A DNA stretch of 64,000 nucleotides from Desmonostoc muscorum LEGE 12446 (GCF_015207005.2 NZ_JADEXS020000001.1:5355001-5419000), one strand, 5' to 3'. Counted from the stretch's first letter, positions 9,861 to 19,086 are shown. The notes: generated from the letters alone by a model not told the origin. Numbers and translations are program-made.

Positions 9861-11699
9861 ATGACCTTATTGAAACCATCTCCATTTGGTGGCAAAAAAA
9901 ATACACGCACAGTCGGACGCAGTTTCCAGCCGATATTTTTAATCGTATTTACTCTGTTGATGCTGACGGGAATCGGCGCTCGTTTAGGATACTTACAAAT
10001 TGTTGAAGGAGCTAATCACCGCAAACGAGCAGAAGCCAATCGAATTCGCATGATCCCCAAACAACCAGAGCGGGGCAATATTTTTGACCGCAATGGCAAA
10101 CTTTTAGCTAGTACTCGCTATCCACGCTCTGTATATTTGTGGCCGATGGCACACACTAAACCCTCGTGGTCGGTTGTAGCTCCGCGTCTATCTAAAATTC
10201 TCGATGTTCCCCAAGAAGAAATGGAAAAGAAGTTAGAAGAAGCTGGTGCTAACTCTTCTTCACTGATTCGGGTTGCTCGTGACTTGAACGAAGCACAAAT
10301 TACGGCATTGAAGGAGTATGAAAGCGAACTTAAAGACGTGGAAATTTCTACGGAAGCGGTTCGCTACTATCCGCACGGCAAGGGATTAGCTCATGTATTA
10401 GGTTATACAAGAGAACTAACGCCCGAACAATTAAAAGAAAGGAAGCAGGAAGGCTACAGATTGGGTGATGTCATCGGTCAAATGGGAGCTGAAAAGGCTT
10501 ATGAGAAAATGCTGCGGGGTGAATGGGGGGGTCAACAGGTAGAAGTGGATGGTGCTGGTCGGCCGCTGCGGGTTTTGGGTGAGAAACAAGCCAAAGCTGG
10601 TAATGATTTGCACTTAACCATAGATTTAGAGATGCAAAAGACAGCCGAAAAAGCATTAGGCGATCGCAATGGGGCGATCGTGGCGCTAGATCCCAAGAAT
10701 GGTGCGGTTTTAGCAATGGTATCTCACCCCACCTTTGACCCGAATATTTTCTCCAAGCAGAAACTCACCCAAAAAGATTGGGAAACTGTCCAAGGTGCAG
10801 AACATCCCTTGGTAAATCGGGCGCTGAGCGCCTTTCCACCTGCGAGTACCTTCAAAATAGTCACCGCCACTGCTGGGCTAGAATCGGGAAAATTTTCTCC
10901 CAGCACAGTCCTACAAACCTACGGTTCTTTAAACATTGGTGGTACGCGCTTTGGTGAGTGGAACCACGCAGGATTCGGGCCGTTGGGTTTTGTCGGAGCA
11001 TTACAGTGGAGTAGTGATACCTTCTTCTATCAAATTGGTCGGGGAGTCGGCGGCCCGACTTTGATTGAATGGACTCACAAGTATGGATTTGGTAAAAAGA
11101 CAGGCTTTGAATTTGCTAACGAAGAAACAAAAGGTTTAGTGCCAGATGAAACATGGAAACAGAAAGTATGGAAGATGCCTTGGACTGTAGGTGACAGCAT
11201 AAATATGTCAATTGGTCAAGGTGCTTTACAAACAACACCCTTGCAAGTTGCCATTATGTTTGCCGTACCTGCTAACGGTGGTTACCGAGTCCAGCCGCAT
11301 TTACTCAAAGACAACGAACAAGCAAAAAGCTGGCGAGAGTCTTTGAATATGAAGCCGACAACCATCAGTGTCCTACGTCAGGGGCTGCGGAAAGTAGTAG
11401 CTGAAGGCACCGGGAAAGTTTTGAACAAGCCAACACTTCCTCCAGTAGCTGGTAAGAGTGGTACCGCCGAAGCATGGAAGGGTCATGTTAAACAAAATCA
11501 CGCTTGGTTTGGCGCCTATGCTCCCGCAGATCAGCCAGAAATTTTGATTGTGGCATTTGCTGAACATTCCGGTGGCGGTGGTGGTAGTGTCGCTGCGCCG
11601 ATGATTTTAGACATTATGCAGGAATATTTTTATCGGAAGTATCCAGGTAAATATCAGAAACCAGAGAGTGAAAACCCACCAAACAGCCGACGAAACTAA
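9861..11699 (+). CDS. mrdA: Penicillin-binding protein 2 (cell elongation transpeptidase)
   Basis: Class B PBP that cross-links peptidoglycan during lateral wall growth. From ATG 9861 it has 612 aa; the upstream frame to 9738 lacks family similarity, so the inner start is preferred. A single N-terminal membrane segment (about residues 26-45, IFLIVFTLLMLTGIGARL) anchors it in the plasma membrane. The dimerisation domain contains ERGNIFDRNGKLLA. The transpeptidase domain has the active-site STFK tetrad (PPASTFKIV), SSD in QWSSDTFFYQ and KSGTAE in place of KTG. All are as expected for PBP2. Confidence 0.95.
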   Translation: MTLLKPSPFGGKKNTRTVGRSFQPIFLIVFTLLMLTGIGARLGYLQIVEGANHRKRAEANRIRMIPKQPERGNIFDRNGKLLASTRYPRSVYLWPMAHTKPSWSVVAPRLSKILDVPQEEMEKKLEEAGANSSSLIRVARDLNEAQITALKEYESELKDVEISTEAVRYYPHGKGLAHVLGYTRELTPEQLKERKQEGYRLGDVIGQMGAEKAYEKMLRGEWGGQQVEVDGAGRPLRVLGEKQAKAGNDLHLTIDLEMQKTAEKALGDRNGAIVALDPKNGAVLAMVSHPTFDPNIFSKQKLTQKDWETVQGAEHPLVNRALSAFPPASTFKIVTATAGLESGKFSPSTVLQTYGSLNIGGTRFGEWNHAGFGPLGFVGALQWSSDTFFYQIGRGVGGPTLIEWTHKYGFGKKTGFEFANEETKGLVPDETWKQKVWKMPWTVGDSINMSIGQGALQTTPLQVAIMFAVPANGGYRVQPHLLKDNEQAKSWRESLNMKPTTISVLRQGLRKVVAEGTGKVLNKPTLPPVAGKSGTAEAWKGHVKQNHAWFGAYAPADQPEILIVAFAEHSGGGGGSVAAPMILDIMQEYFYRKYPGKYQKPESENPPNSRRN

Positions 11700-11724
11700 T
11701 ACCATTCAAGGGGCAACAAGCGAG

Positions 11725-11916
11725 CTAAAGTGCTTGGTGTATAAGCTTCATAGCCCTTAAAACTCGCTGATAATATGCCTGCTTATTGCGAATGAAACCG
11801 ACCAGTTCTGCGACCCATGCTTGGCACTCATGCCAAGCTACTATCCAATTTTGACCATAGATAAGTTCACAGTAAATTCTCGCTAATATTTTGAACAGTA
11901 TTAAATAATGCTTAAT
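11725..11916 (-). pseudogene. Open-frame remnant of an unrecognised protein
   Basis: On the minus strand a frame of about 63 codons without ATG, GTG or TTG at its 5' end reads protein-like sequence, including IYCELIYGQNWIVAWHECQA and NKQAYYQRVLRAMKLIHQAL before the stop. Composition (Trp, Tyr and charged residues, no low complexity) is unlike random AT-rich intergenic DNA. I read it as the C-terminal remnant of a lost gene, or a small gene with an unusual start. The rest of 11700-12161 shows nothing recognisable. Confidence 0.4.
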
Positions 11917-12161
11917 TTATTAATTGTTTAAAGACATACTACCTATTTATGAAATCGCAAAAATAACAAATGCGTAGGTGTAGCCCAAACTAGGGCAAAA
12001 TCTATTTCACCGACTCCTGCTATCACAAATGCAGCCGCTAAATCATCATACTGGACTGACAAGAATAGAAAACGCTATGGCTAAAAAAATCTAGCTATTG
12101 CTAGATGCGATAATCCTCAAAAACGCTATAGGCTACAATTGTAGAATACAAAGATTCGCTT

Positions 12162-13520
12162 GTGGATGCCATAGTAGAAAGATCGCACACACTCAAACAA
12201 GCCTTGGTTGATTTTGTCCTAGATGCTGACGGCGAACTAGCACAAGCACTCGACATTTATGCAGCTGCACAGATGCCTAGCGGTAATGGCGATCGCACCC
12301 AACAACAAGTAATCATTGACAAGTTTATTACAGAAGGGAAAATTGGCGATCGCTCACCTATAGAGTTATTTATCGCCAGTCATGCAGATTTGTCAGAGAG
12401 CGATCGCAATCTACTGAATAGCTGGCATCGTAGTTTTATTGGTTTATTTACTATCACCCAGATTTTACCTGATGGCTTAGAACTGATGAACTGGCTGACA
12501 GCTAAACGTTACATAGTTCTGACAGCTAAAAATTACATTGTCAAGTCTAACAGCCCTGAAAAACAACCAGCCACATCTCGTTTCAAGCCAGGAGATATTT
12601 TACTAACACGCATTTTTCCTCTTACTGATAATAAGTGGATATTTTCTGGCTCTCACACATTTATGGGTAAACTCGGTAAGCCAAAACTCGCCGTCGCCAT
12701 TGGAAATTTTAAAGATAATTATAAAAGTCATCTTTACAGCGATGCTCCAGACTTGCTAGAACAAGCATGGCAGTCAGTAGAGCAATATCATCAGCAGTTT
12801 GTTGAGTTTTTTGGGAGTGATGAAGTTACATTACCAGGATACCAACTCAATAAAAAGATAACTGAATTTCGACAAATTATCACCGATAAATATCTCAAAG
12901 CCGCCGGAGTTGATAGTTCCAAATATTTGAATGAAATAGTAGCAAAAGCTGGTATTAGTGCAGAAGAAATTATCGTCGCTGCTAAAGAATTTGGGATTGA
13001 TACTAACGCTGTTTCTCAAATCTTTGATGGAAAAAACAGCACTTCAAAAATGGTTGCACCTCAAGTAGGTTTACCTGCTGAACTCATAAGAGCAGAACAA
13101 GTCACAGCCATTTCTCACCCACGTTGGGGATTGATGTTTTTACCAACATATACTAAATTCACAACTATATTATTAGCTAATAATTGGCAAAGTATTGAAG
13201 GTGCAGTAAAACTAATTCGTCACTACTTAGAAGATAAAAATATTAATGCTTATACATGGCATCGGTTAGCACAAAAATATCCCACTCAATTAGAAAAAGT
13301 CTTGCAAGATTTCTTGCAACGTCATGAGTTTAGCCTGAGCAATGATTTAGATAAAATTTTGCAAGAGTATGGTAAACCTATCAAGCCAGAATTACCAGAA
13401 ATTGCTAGTGTTCCTTTACATCTACATAATTTATTTCAAGAAGCACTTACAGAAGTGAATAAATCTAAACCCAAAGATAAAGGACAAAAACAACCAGCGA
13501 AAGGTTTTCAAAGAGGTTAG
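12162..13520 (+). CDS. Conserved-looking hypothetical protein, 452 aa
   Basis: I do not recognise this family. The frame starts with GTG at 12162 and contains HIP1 sites, which are common in real genes here. The N-terminal third is alpha-helical and acidic (ADGELAQALDIYAAAQ), and a PGDILLTRIFP motif lies near residue 142. The middle (220-330) holds helix-rich segments such as EFRQIITDKYLKAAGV. The C-terminus is Lys-rich and probably disordered (KSKPKDKGQKQPAKG). No signal peptide or membrane segment is evident, so it is probably cytoplasmic. It stands alone, followed by a long repeat-rich gap. Confidence 0.75.
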   Translation: MDAIVERSHTLKQALVDFVLDADGELAQALDIYAAAQMPSGNGDRTQQQVIIDKFITEGKIGDRSPIELFIASHADLSESDRNLLNSWHRSFIGLFTITQILPDGLELMNWLTAKRYIVLTAKNYIVKSNSPEKQPATSRFKPGDILLTRIFPLTDNKWIFSGSHTFMGKLGKPKLAVAIGNFKDNYKSHLYSDAPDLLEQAWQSVEQYHQQFVEFFGSDEVTLPGYQLNKKITEFRQIITDKYLKAAGVDSSKYLNEIVAKAGISAEEIIVAAKEFGIDTNAVSQIFDGKNSTSKMVAPQVGLPAELIRAEQVTAISHPRWGLMFLPTYTKFTTILLANNWQSIEGAVKLIRHYLEDKNINAYTWHRLAQKYPTQLEKVLQDFLQRHEFSLSNDLDKILQEYGKPIKPELPEIASVPLHLHNLFQEALTEVNKSKPKDKGQKQPAKGFQRG

Positions 13521-14078
13521 TTTAAATCAAGTGCATCTCAAATCCAGGTAAGTAAGTCGGAGAAAAAATTTATAAGTATGTAACAAACAGTTAAGCAGAA
13601 AAATGAGAGCTAAATTTTACACGTTGTGTACTGTAATTTCCCTTTTCTCCTCTTGTTTGAACTCCATCAATCACAGCATAAGGCTTGCGTCTAATTCATT
13701 CTCTACTTGATACATTTAGGACTTACGCAATAACTCTCTGAAACTCTTATTTCTGGGTGCCCTCTGCGTCCTCTGTGGTTCGTTTATTCATGATTTTGCG
13801 TAAGTCCTGACATTATCTGTATTTACGTTGAAAATGTTGGTTAATTAGGGCTTCAATAATCGGAAACCACAACAATTAATGTCTTCACCACCTTGGCTGT
13901 TGCTATAAATCGCCGACTGTTATTGTCCAGCCCTTAGGGAAATAGTTTAGAAATTTAAATCCAGCAGCGTGGCGAGACTAAAATAGTGGATCTGAGTGTT
14001 GGGTTGAACGAAGTCAAACCCAACCTATATTTATTACAAAAATTGATCATTTGATAAGTTGAAAACAAGCTGACTTGA
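13521..14078. other. Gene-free stretch after the 452-aa protein
   Basis: No coding region is supported. It contains the 91-bp palindromic element at 13718-13808 and a small hairpin with TTGGGTT / AACCCAA arms (about 13999-14022). The remainder is ordinary AT-rich spacer. Confidence 0.55.
13718..13808. repeat. MITE-like element with AGGACTTACGCAA tips (copy 1)
   Basis: Perfect 13-bp terminal inverted repeats AGGACTTACGCAA (13718-13730) and TTGCGTAAGTCCT (13796-13808) bound a non-coding 91-bp unit. A second element with the same tips but a different interior lies at 45964-46049. Conserved tips with variable cores suggest non-autonomous elements moved in trans. Confidence 0.75.
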
Positions 14079-14100
14079 TATAACTTAAGCTTAAGTTATA
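14079..14100. repeat. Perfect 22-bp palindrome
   Basis: The half TATAACTTAAG is followed immediately by its exact complement, with no loop. A loop-less perfect palindrome is more typical of a protein-binding operator than of a terminator. It lies 50 bp from the hairpin at 14151-14184 in a gene-free region. Confidence 0.7.
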
Positions 14101-14150
14101 CATGGATGTGTTTACCTGCTAATTTTCGTTTTTATATAAGTAAAATTAAA

Positions 14151-14184
14151 GTTATATTTGATAAATGAATTTATCAAATATAAC
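14151..14184. repeat. Strong AT-rich hairpin, 15-bp perfect arms
   Basis: GTTATATTTGATAAA (14151-14165) and its complement (14170-14184) are separated by a 4-nt loop, TGAA. The neighbouring sequence 14207-14250 contains further TTGATAA-like words. No gene starts or ends within 250 bp, so it is not an obvious terminator. Confidence 0.75.
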
Positions 14185-14252
14185 AAGTGTTGAAATGATA
14201 AATAAAGTAGAGATTTTTTTGATAAAAATTGTTTTTAACTTATCAATTAACA

Positions 14253-14366
14253 TTTTTTAGTTGGTCTGGGATGTTCTGGAGTAACTAGTGAAGATTTTTT
14301 AGTTGATCTGGGATGTTCTGGAGTAACTAGTGAAGATTTTTTAGTTGGTCTGGGATGTTCTGGAGT
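14253..14366. repeat. 42-bp tandem repeat, about 2.7 copies
   Basis: Units at 14253-14294, 14295-14336 and 14337-14366 (truncated) are nearly identical; unit 2 has one visible change (GGTCTG to GATCTG). The period is a multiple of three and the minus strand stays open across it, repeating SSLVTPEHPRPTKK. That frame (14247-14429) begins inside a dispersed GGTGCGTTG hairpin (14389-14416), so I do not call it a gene. The array lies just beyond the 3' end of the VanY-type gene. Confidence 0.85.
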
Positions 14367-14437
14367 TACAATGCTTGTTCTGCTGTAGGGTGCGTTGTTG
14401 TGGAAGGCAACGCACCATAATATATACAATAGAACTT

Positions 14438-15268
14438 TTATTGAGCCACCTTAGCAGGTTTTAAATTTCGGGCTTTGTAGAATGTTTCGAGGCTATCGCG
14501 ATCGCCAACGAAACGCCAGTGCCAAGGTTCATAACTCACACCTTGGACATTATCTTTGGGAAAAGACATTTCAAAGCCAAAACGCGGCGCATTTGCTTGT
14601 AGCCACTGATAAGCTTTGGTATTTTCAAAGTTAGTTTGGAGATTAGTTGCTGGGGCTGCACCGTCTCCAATATCCACAGCATAACCTGTGTGATGTTCGC
14701 TATGACCAGGAGGAGCGCTGAGAGCAGCTCGTTGTGCTGGTGTTTGATTTCGCTGGGCACCGACACCAAAAAACAATTGCTCTTGGTCTTTGACTGAGCG
14801 AAAGCCAGAAATTGGCACTAAAATTACATTTGCACTCCGTGCTGTTGCTACCATCTCCTGAAATTTTTGGGCAGCAGCTTTTCGCATTCTAATGCCCCTA
14901 TTTCCGGAAATGGTTACTAGTTCTGATTCCGGGGCTTCTGAGTATGCCAGATGCCCCAACAGAGTATTGTTGGAATTATTAGATGCTGCCGGAGTTGGAG
15001 GAGCAGAACTAATTGGTGAAGGTTCCGAATTGGCAGTTTTTTTCGGTGTAGTGAGGAAAAACAAAAAACCGCCAATTAAAGTCAGCAGGAAAAAGCCCGC
15101 CACTCCCCCAATCAGCAAAATTCGGGGCTGTAACCACACCTTAGGTGCTGCAACAGGAGTATCGCGTACAGCCACTGGAATATCATCAGGATCGTGTGAT
15201 GAGTTTTGCAATTTTTTAGAAAACCCAGCCTTATTCAAGGGAAAACTCCTGTTTTGTGGGATGGCCAT
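14438..15268 (-). CDS. VanY-type D-alanyl-D-alanine carboxypeptidase (M15B)
   Basis: Zinc peptidase of the M15 family that trims D-Ala from peptidoglycan stem peptides. From ATG 15268 it has 276 aa: a cytoplasmic N-terminus, one membrane segment (about residues 49-70, rich in Gly/Phe/Leu), a Ser/Pro/Asn linker and the periplasmic catalytic domain. Zinc ligands and catalytic residues are visible in PPGHSEHHTGYAVDIGD (His and Asp) and YEPWHWRFVG (Glu and His), with the preceding SGFRS motif. The longer frame starts with TTG at 15289 and is less likely. It is divergent from the AEC transporter gene. Confidence 0.92.
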   Translation of the reverse strand: MAIPQNRSFPLNKAGFSKKLQNSSHDPDDIPVAVRDTPVAAPKVWLQPRILLIGGVAGFFLLTLIGGFLFFLTTPKKTANSEPSPISSAPPTPAASNNSNNTLLGHLAYSEAPESELVTISGNRGIRMRKAAAQKFQEMVATARSANVILVPISGFRSVKDQEQLFFGVGAQRNQTPAQRAALSAPPGHSEHHTGYAVDIGDGAAPATNLQTNFENTKAYQWLQANAPRFGFEMSFPKDNVQGVSYEPWHWRFVGDRDSLETFYKARNLKPAKVAQ

Positions 15269-15340
15269 AACAGATTTTGCACTGGACAAAAGGTATACGT
15301 AACAGGTAGCATTTTACATTTGTGATTATTAGGCGCAATT

Positions 15341-16258
15341 TTGACAAACCTTTTAGAACTATACGTCAAGCTGGGAGGATTAGTACTGGTAGGTTTTATT
15401 TTGGGACGCAAACTACCTGTGACAGTTCCTACCCGTTTGGGACAGTTCCTTTATTGGGTAGGAGTACCCATAAGCATAGTATCTTTTTTGCGTCAATCTA
15501 CCTTGTCGGGGCAGATTTGGATTGCACCTGCGATCGCCTACCTAGCCATTCTACTCGGTGCATTTTTAGGTTGGGTAGGCATTAAAGTACAAGCTTATTT
15601 TAGAAATACCGTTCCCCAAGCACCAACTCAGGGTAGCTTCCTCCTAGCAGCAATGCTAGGGAACACAGGCTTTCTGGGCTTTCCCATCACCTTAGCAATG
15701 GTAGGTAAGGAATACTTTGCTTGGGCTTTATTTTACGATTTATTGGGTTCCTTTCCAGCAAGCTATGGCTTGGGTGTCTTACTAGCAGCGCGTTTTGGCG
15801 GTGGAGTCCAGAATCATTGGCAAAGTGTTAAGGCCATCTTAATTAATCCGGGCTTGTGGAGTTTCGGATTTGGCTTACTTTTTCGAGAAGTGGCAATTCC
15901 CACAGTCGTGGAATTCTCCCTAGATAAATTGGCTTGGAGTATCCTAGCTTTATCGTTGGTGCTAATTGGAATGCGACTAGCGCTGCTCAACTCTTGGCGC
16001 AGCTTACCACAAGCAAGCATGAGCTTGGGGATCAAAATGCTATTAGTTCCATTAATCTTGGGCAGCATCCTACCAGTGTTTGGGTTAACGGGTGCCACAG
16101 CAAAGGTAATGGTGTTGCAAATGGCTATGCCTCCAGCTTTCGCCACACTGGTGATTGCTGAGACATTCGATCTCGATCGCGATTTGGCAGTCACAGCATT
16201 AGCCAGTGGGGTTATAGTATTGCTGGTTACTCTGCCGATTTGGCTGTGGCTGTTTTGA
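15341..16258 (+). CDS. AEC-family transporter (auxin efflux carrier type)
   Basis: 305 aa integral membrane protein with about ten hydrophobic segments. It starts at TTG 15341; no in-frame ATG precedes the first membrane helix. The paired five-helix layout and segments such as AAMLGNTGFLGFPITLAMVGKE near residue 105 and the GATAKVMVLQMAMPPAF stretch near 250 are typical of the AEC family, which exports or imports small organic anions. Substrate cannot be told from sequence. It is divergent from the VanY-type gene, with about 70 bp between starts. Confidence 0.85.
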   Translation: MTNLLELYVKLGGLVLVGFILGRKLPVTVPTRLGQFLYWVGVPISIVSFLRQSTLSGQIWIAPAIAYLAILLGAFLGWVGIKVQAYFRNTVPQAPTQGSFLLAAMLGNTGFLGFPITLAMVGKEYFAWALFYDLLGSFPASYGLGVLLAARFGGGVQNHWQSVKAILINPGLWSFGFGLLFREVAIPTVVEFSLDKLAWSILALSLVLIGMRLALLNSWRSLPQASMSLGIKMLLVPLILGSILPVFGLTGATAKVMVLQMAMPPAFATLVIAETFDLDRDLAVTALASGVIVLLVTLPIWLWLF

Positions 16259-16279
16259 TTTTGAATTTATCGACCGTGA

Positions 16280-16510
16280 TGCGTCGGTAATAGTTCGTGG
16301 AAGGCATTCATCAAACAACCTACTTTGTGGAAGCAGATTTCAATGCTGGCAGTACCAATGCTGGCAATAGTAGGTAGTGAGGATATTCGCCCAAGTTGGC
16401 CTGTTGAGCAAGTAGCAAACCTAATGCCTTGTGCTTATTTCCAGCAAGAACAAGTAGATGTCTTCGCTGTTGACTTTGATGATTTGCAGTGTGAGTTAAA
16501 CCGTGCGTAG
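16280..16510 (+). pseudogene. Alpha/beta-hydrolase C-terminal remnant
   Basis: The frame reads SSWKAFIKQPTLWKQIS and then VPMLAIVGSEDIRPSWPVEQ, matching the strand carrying the acidic catalytic residue (GSEDIRP) of alpha/beta-hydrolases. After MPCAYFQQEQ the expected GAGH (catalytic His) segment is missing and the frame drifts into unrelated sequence. No N-terminal half precedes it; the AEC gene ends 22 bp upstream. It is probably what is left of a hydrolase after deletion. Confidence 0.6.
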
Positions 16511-16511
16511 A

Positions 16512-17021
16512 TTATACCTGTTTTGCCGCCAGTTCGGCGATGTTCATATTTTCGTAATGTTCAAAGGGTTGGTGAATCCAGGGGTTATCGGGTAGGTAAT
16601 CGACATAGTAATCGGGTGCTATAACTGAACAGGCTTTATACCACAGTACGGCGGTGCGAATTTCTTCAATGGGGAAATCATTATTTTGTTTCAGCCAAGG
16701 AATAGTTTGCTGGAGTGTAATTCCAGAGTCTACTAAGTCATCCACTAAGAGAATGCGCGAACCTAATTTTTCATTGGTCATCGTCAAGTGGCGGGAGAAA
16801 ATTAAATTACTTCTTTCTTGCTTGCCAGAGCCACTGTAAGATGAGGTTGCTAAAATTGCCAGGGGTTGATTATATATGCGGGAAAGAATATCTCCAATTC
16901 GTAGTCCTCCTCTGGCAAGACAGATAATTTGGTTAAATTGCCAACCGGATTGATAAATCTCAATGGCCAGTTGTTCAATTTTTTGATGATAATCTGACCA
17001 AGAAACATAAAGGTCTGACAT
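16512..17021 (-). CDS. Type I phosphoribosyltransferase
   Basis: 169 aa cytoplasmic PRTase-fold protein. The PRPP-binding motif is RILLVDDLVDSGITL (residues about 88-102), preceded by the ICLARGGLRIGDILS loop that binds pyrophosphate. Overall length and the C-terminal WIHQPFEHYE segment fit the Gpt-like purine phosphoribosyltransferase group (xanthine, hypoxanthine or guanine salvage), but the base specificity is not certain. It is convergent with the hydrolase remnant and divergent from the sugar symporter gene. Confidence 0.9.
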   Translation of the reverse strand: MSDLYVSWSDYHQKIEQLAIEIYQSGWQFNQIICLARGGLRIGDILSRIYNQPLAILATSSYSGSGKQERSNLIFSRHLTMTNEKLGSRILLVDDLVDSGITLQQTIPWLKQNNDFPIEEIRTAVLWYKACSVIAPDYYVDYLPDNPWIHQPFEHYENMNIAELAAKQV

Positions 17022-17093
17022 AAGTCTTACTTAAGTGTTAAACAGCTACTATTGAAGGCAAATGCAAACATTTTAGTATGAAGGCAAGTTATT

Positions 17094-18551
17094 ATGAATG
17101 ATTCTGTTGCTGATGATGATGACCAAAGAAATCCTTTAGATAAAAAACTGGATTTTAAAACAAAATTAGCTTACGGTGCAGGAGATTTAGGCCCGGCAAT
17201 TACTGCAAATATTTCTGTCTTTTTTCTGCTAGTTTTTTTTACTAATGTTGCTGGGATACCAGCGGGTTTAGCTGGCAGTATTTTGATGATTGGCAAAATC
17301 TGGGATGGAGTAAACGATCCGGTTGTCGGTTTTCTAACTGATAAAACGAAATCTCGTCGCTGGGGTCGTCGTCTTCCTTGGATGCTTTATGGTGCAATTC
17401 CCTTTGGAATTTTCTTTTTCTTGCAATGGATTGTACCGCAATTTAGTGCTGAGCAAAGTAATAATATTTGGCCGTTGTTTTGGTATTACGTGGCCATTGG
17501 GGTGATATCTCAGGCGTTTTACACGGTTGTGAATTTGCCTTATACGGCGATGACTCCAGAATTAACTCAAGATTATGACGAACGCACTAGTCTTAACAGC
17601 TATCGGTTTACATTTTCCATTGGTGGTAGCATTCTCTCATTGATTTTAACGCAAATTGTTTTTTCTCAAATTAGCGATCGCCAACAACAATATCTAGTTT
17701 TAGCAGCAATTTGTACGATAATTTCGATTTTGGCATTATATTGGTGCGTTTTTGGAGTCCGCGATCGCATTCTCGCTTTTGAAGCCAAACGCATCCAAAT
17801 CGAGGAACCTCCATCTCTCCCCTTCTTTGAACAGTTAAAAATTGTCTTTAGCAACCGACCTTTTTTATTTGTTATTGGTATATATCTTTTTTCTTGGCTA
17901 GGCGTGCAAGTCACGGCCAGCATTATTCCCTATTTTGTAGTCGATTGTATGCGCCTCAAAGAATCAGATGTCCCCACACTAATGATTGCAGTCCAAGGAA
18001 CTGCTCTAGTGATGCTATTTGTCTGGGGCGAATTAAGTAAAAAAGTCGGCAAAAAAGTTGTTTATTTTCTGGGAATGAGTTTATGGATTATAGCAGCCGC
18101 CGGATTATTTTTCTTGCAACCTGGTCAAATAGTTTTGATGTATTTTATGGCTGTGATGGCAGGTGTTGGTGTCTCCACAGCTTATCTCATTCCTTGGTCG
18201 ATGATTCCAGATGTGATTGAATTAGATGAACTGCAAACTGGACAACGCAGAGAAGGTATTTTTTATGGTTTCATGGTTTTGCTACAAAAATTCGGTTTAG
18301 CTTTCGGGCTATTTTTAGTAGGAAATGCGTTGCAAGTAGCCGGCTTTAAAGAATCTATAGCAGGAAGTCCACTACCTATCCAACCTGAATCGGCACTGCT
18401 AGCTATTCGCATCGCCATTGGCCCTATACCTACAGTTTGTTTGATTTTAGGCTTAGTTTTAACGTATTTTTACCCCATTACCCGCGAAATGCACGCAGAA
18501 ATTATGCTGAAACTCAAAGAACGGCAAGAAAAGAGGGGGAGTGGGGAATAG
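17094..18551 (+). CDS. GPH-family sugar:cation symporter (MelB-like)
   Basis: 485 aa, 12 membrane segments. Similarity to the glycoside-pentoside-hexuronide symporters is clear: KLAYGAGDLGPAI near the N-terminus, the GKIWDGVNDPVVGFLTDKTK motif with the conserved Asp residues (about 68-87), SRRWGRRLPW, and NLPYTAMTPELTQDYDERT. These proteins import sugars or glycosides with Na+ or H+ across the plasma membrane. The last codons (KRGSGE) lie in GGGGAGTGGGGAATAG heptamer-like DNA. A good terminator follows at 18574. Confidence 0.92.
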   Translation: MNDSVADDDDQRNPLDKKLDFKTKLAYGAGDLGPAITANISVFFLLVFFTNVAGIPAGLAGSILMIGKIWDGVNDPVVGFLTDKTKSRRWGRRLPWMLYGAIPFGIFFFLQWIVPQFSAEQSNNIWPLFWYYVAIGVISQAFYTVVNLPYTAMTPELTQDYDERTSLNSYRFTFSIGGSILSLILTQIVFSQISDRQQQYLVLAAICTIISILALYWCVFGVRDRILAFEAKRIQIEEPPSLPFFEQLKIVFSNRPFLFVIGIYLFSWLGVQVTASIIPYFVVDCMRLKESDVPTLMIAVQGTALVMLFVWGELSKKVGKKVVYFLGMSLWIIAAAGLFFLQPGQIVLMYFMAVMAGVGVSTAYLIPWSMIPDVIELDELQTGQRREGIFYGFMVLLQKFGLAFGLFLVGNALQVAGFKESIAGSPLPIQPESALLAIRIAIGPIPTVCLILGLVLTYFYPITREMHAEIMLKLKERQEKRGSGE

Positions 18552-18573
18552 AGAATGGGGATTGCTGGTGGAT

Positions 18574-18600
18574 AAGGGGCTTAAGCCCCTTGTTTTGTTA
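18574..18600 (+). terminator. Rho-independent terminator of the GPH symporter gene
   Basis: A perfect AAGGGGCTTAAGCCCCTT palindrome (18574-18591) is followed by TGTTTTGTT, 22 bp after the stop codon of the symporter gene. The GC-rich stem with a T-rich tail fits an intrinsic terminator. Confidence 0.75.
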
Positions 18601-18753
18601 AAGGTAGGCAAACTTACGTTATAGACTACTGGCGATCGCGAATATCGAATGATACTTTGCACATAAAATTAACAACACCGTCTTCAGATAGAAACAGACT
18701 GGCTGATTCACGACTTACATTAGTGTTAGGGTCGAATTAGAGCAGTACTGGAT

Positions 18754-19086
18754 ATGACAATTAAACAGCAGTTTCAAGACTTCCGAGAGTTATTATCTAG
18801 CTCACATTTACCACTGTTGCTGGTTTTTTATTCTTATGGATGCGGTTCTTGTCATTTGATTGACTCAGTTCTTGAAGAAGTCAATAAGCAGATGAAACAA
18901 CAGCTAACGGTTGTGAAAATTGATAGCGATGTTTATCCTGATTTAGCTAATCAATATCAAGTTCATCCCTTACCAACGCTGTTATTATTCAAAAATGGTC
19001 AACTTGTTGAGCGCATTGAAGAAGAACGAAGCGAGAATTTAATCCCAGCAGAACGCCTCATTCATCGCCTGGAAGCCTTAGTTTAA
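18754..19086 (+). CDS. Thioredoxin-family protein with CGSC active site
   Basis: 110 aa single thioredoxin fold. The redox motif is YGCGSCHLID rather than the canonical WCGPC; the cis-Pro is in HPLPTLLLFKNGQLVERI. Cytoplasmic, without signal peptide. Replacement of the Trp and Pro at the active site suggests a specialised electron donor rather than a general thioredoxin. It stands alone. ATG 18754 gives a normal-length domain. Confidence 0.9.
   Translation: MTIKQQFQDFRELLSSSHLPLLLVFYSYGCGSCHLIDSVLEEVNKQMKQQLTVVKIDSDVYPDLANQYQVHPLPTLLLFKNGQLVERIEEERSENLIPAERLIHRLEALV

Noticed and set aside
14247..14429. 60-codon frame with three SSLVTPEHPRPTKK repeats as a gene
   Set aside because: Its start lies within a dispersed GGTGCGTTG hairpin and there is no ribosome site; openness follows from the 42-bp period. 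Kept as a repeat and flagged as a finding.
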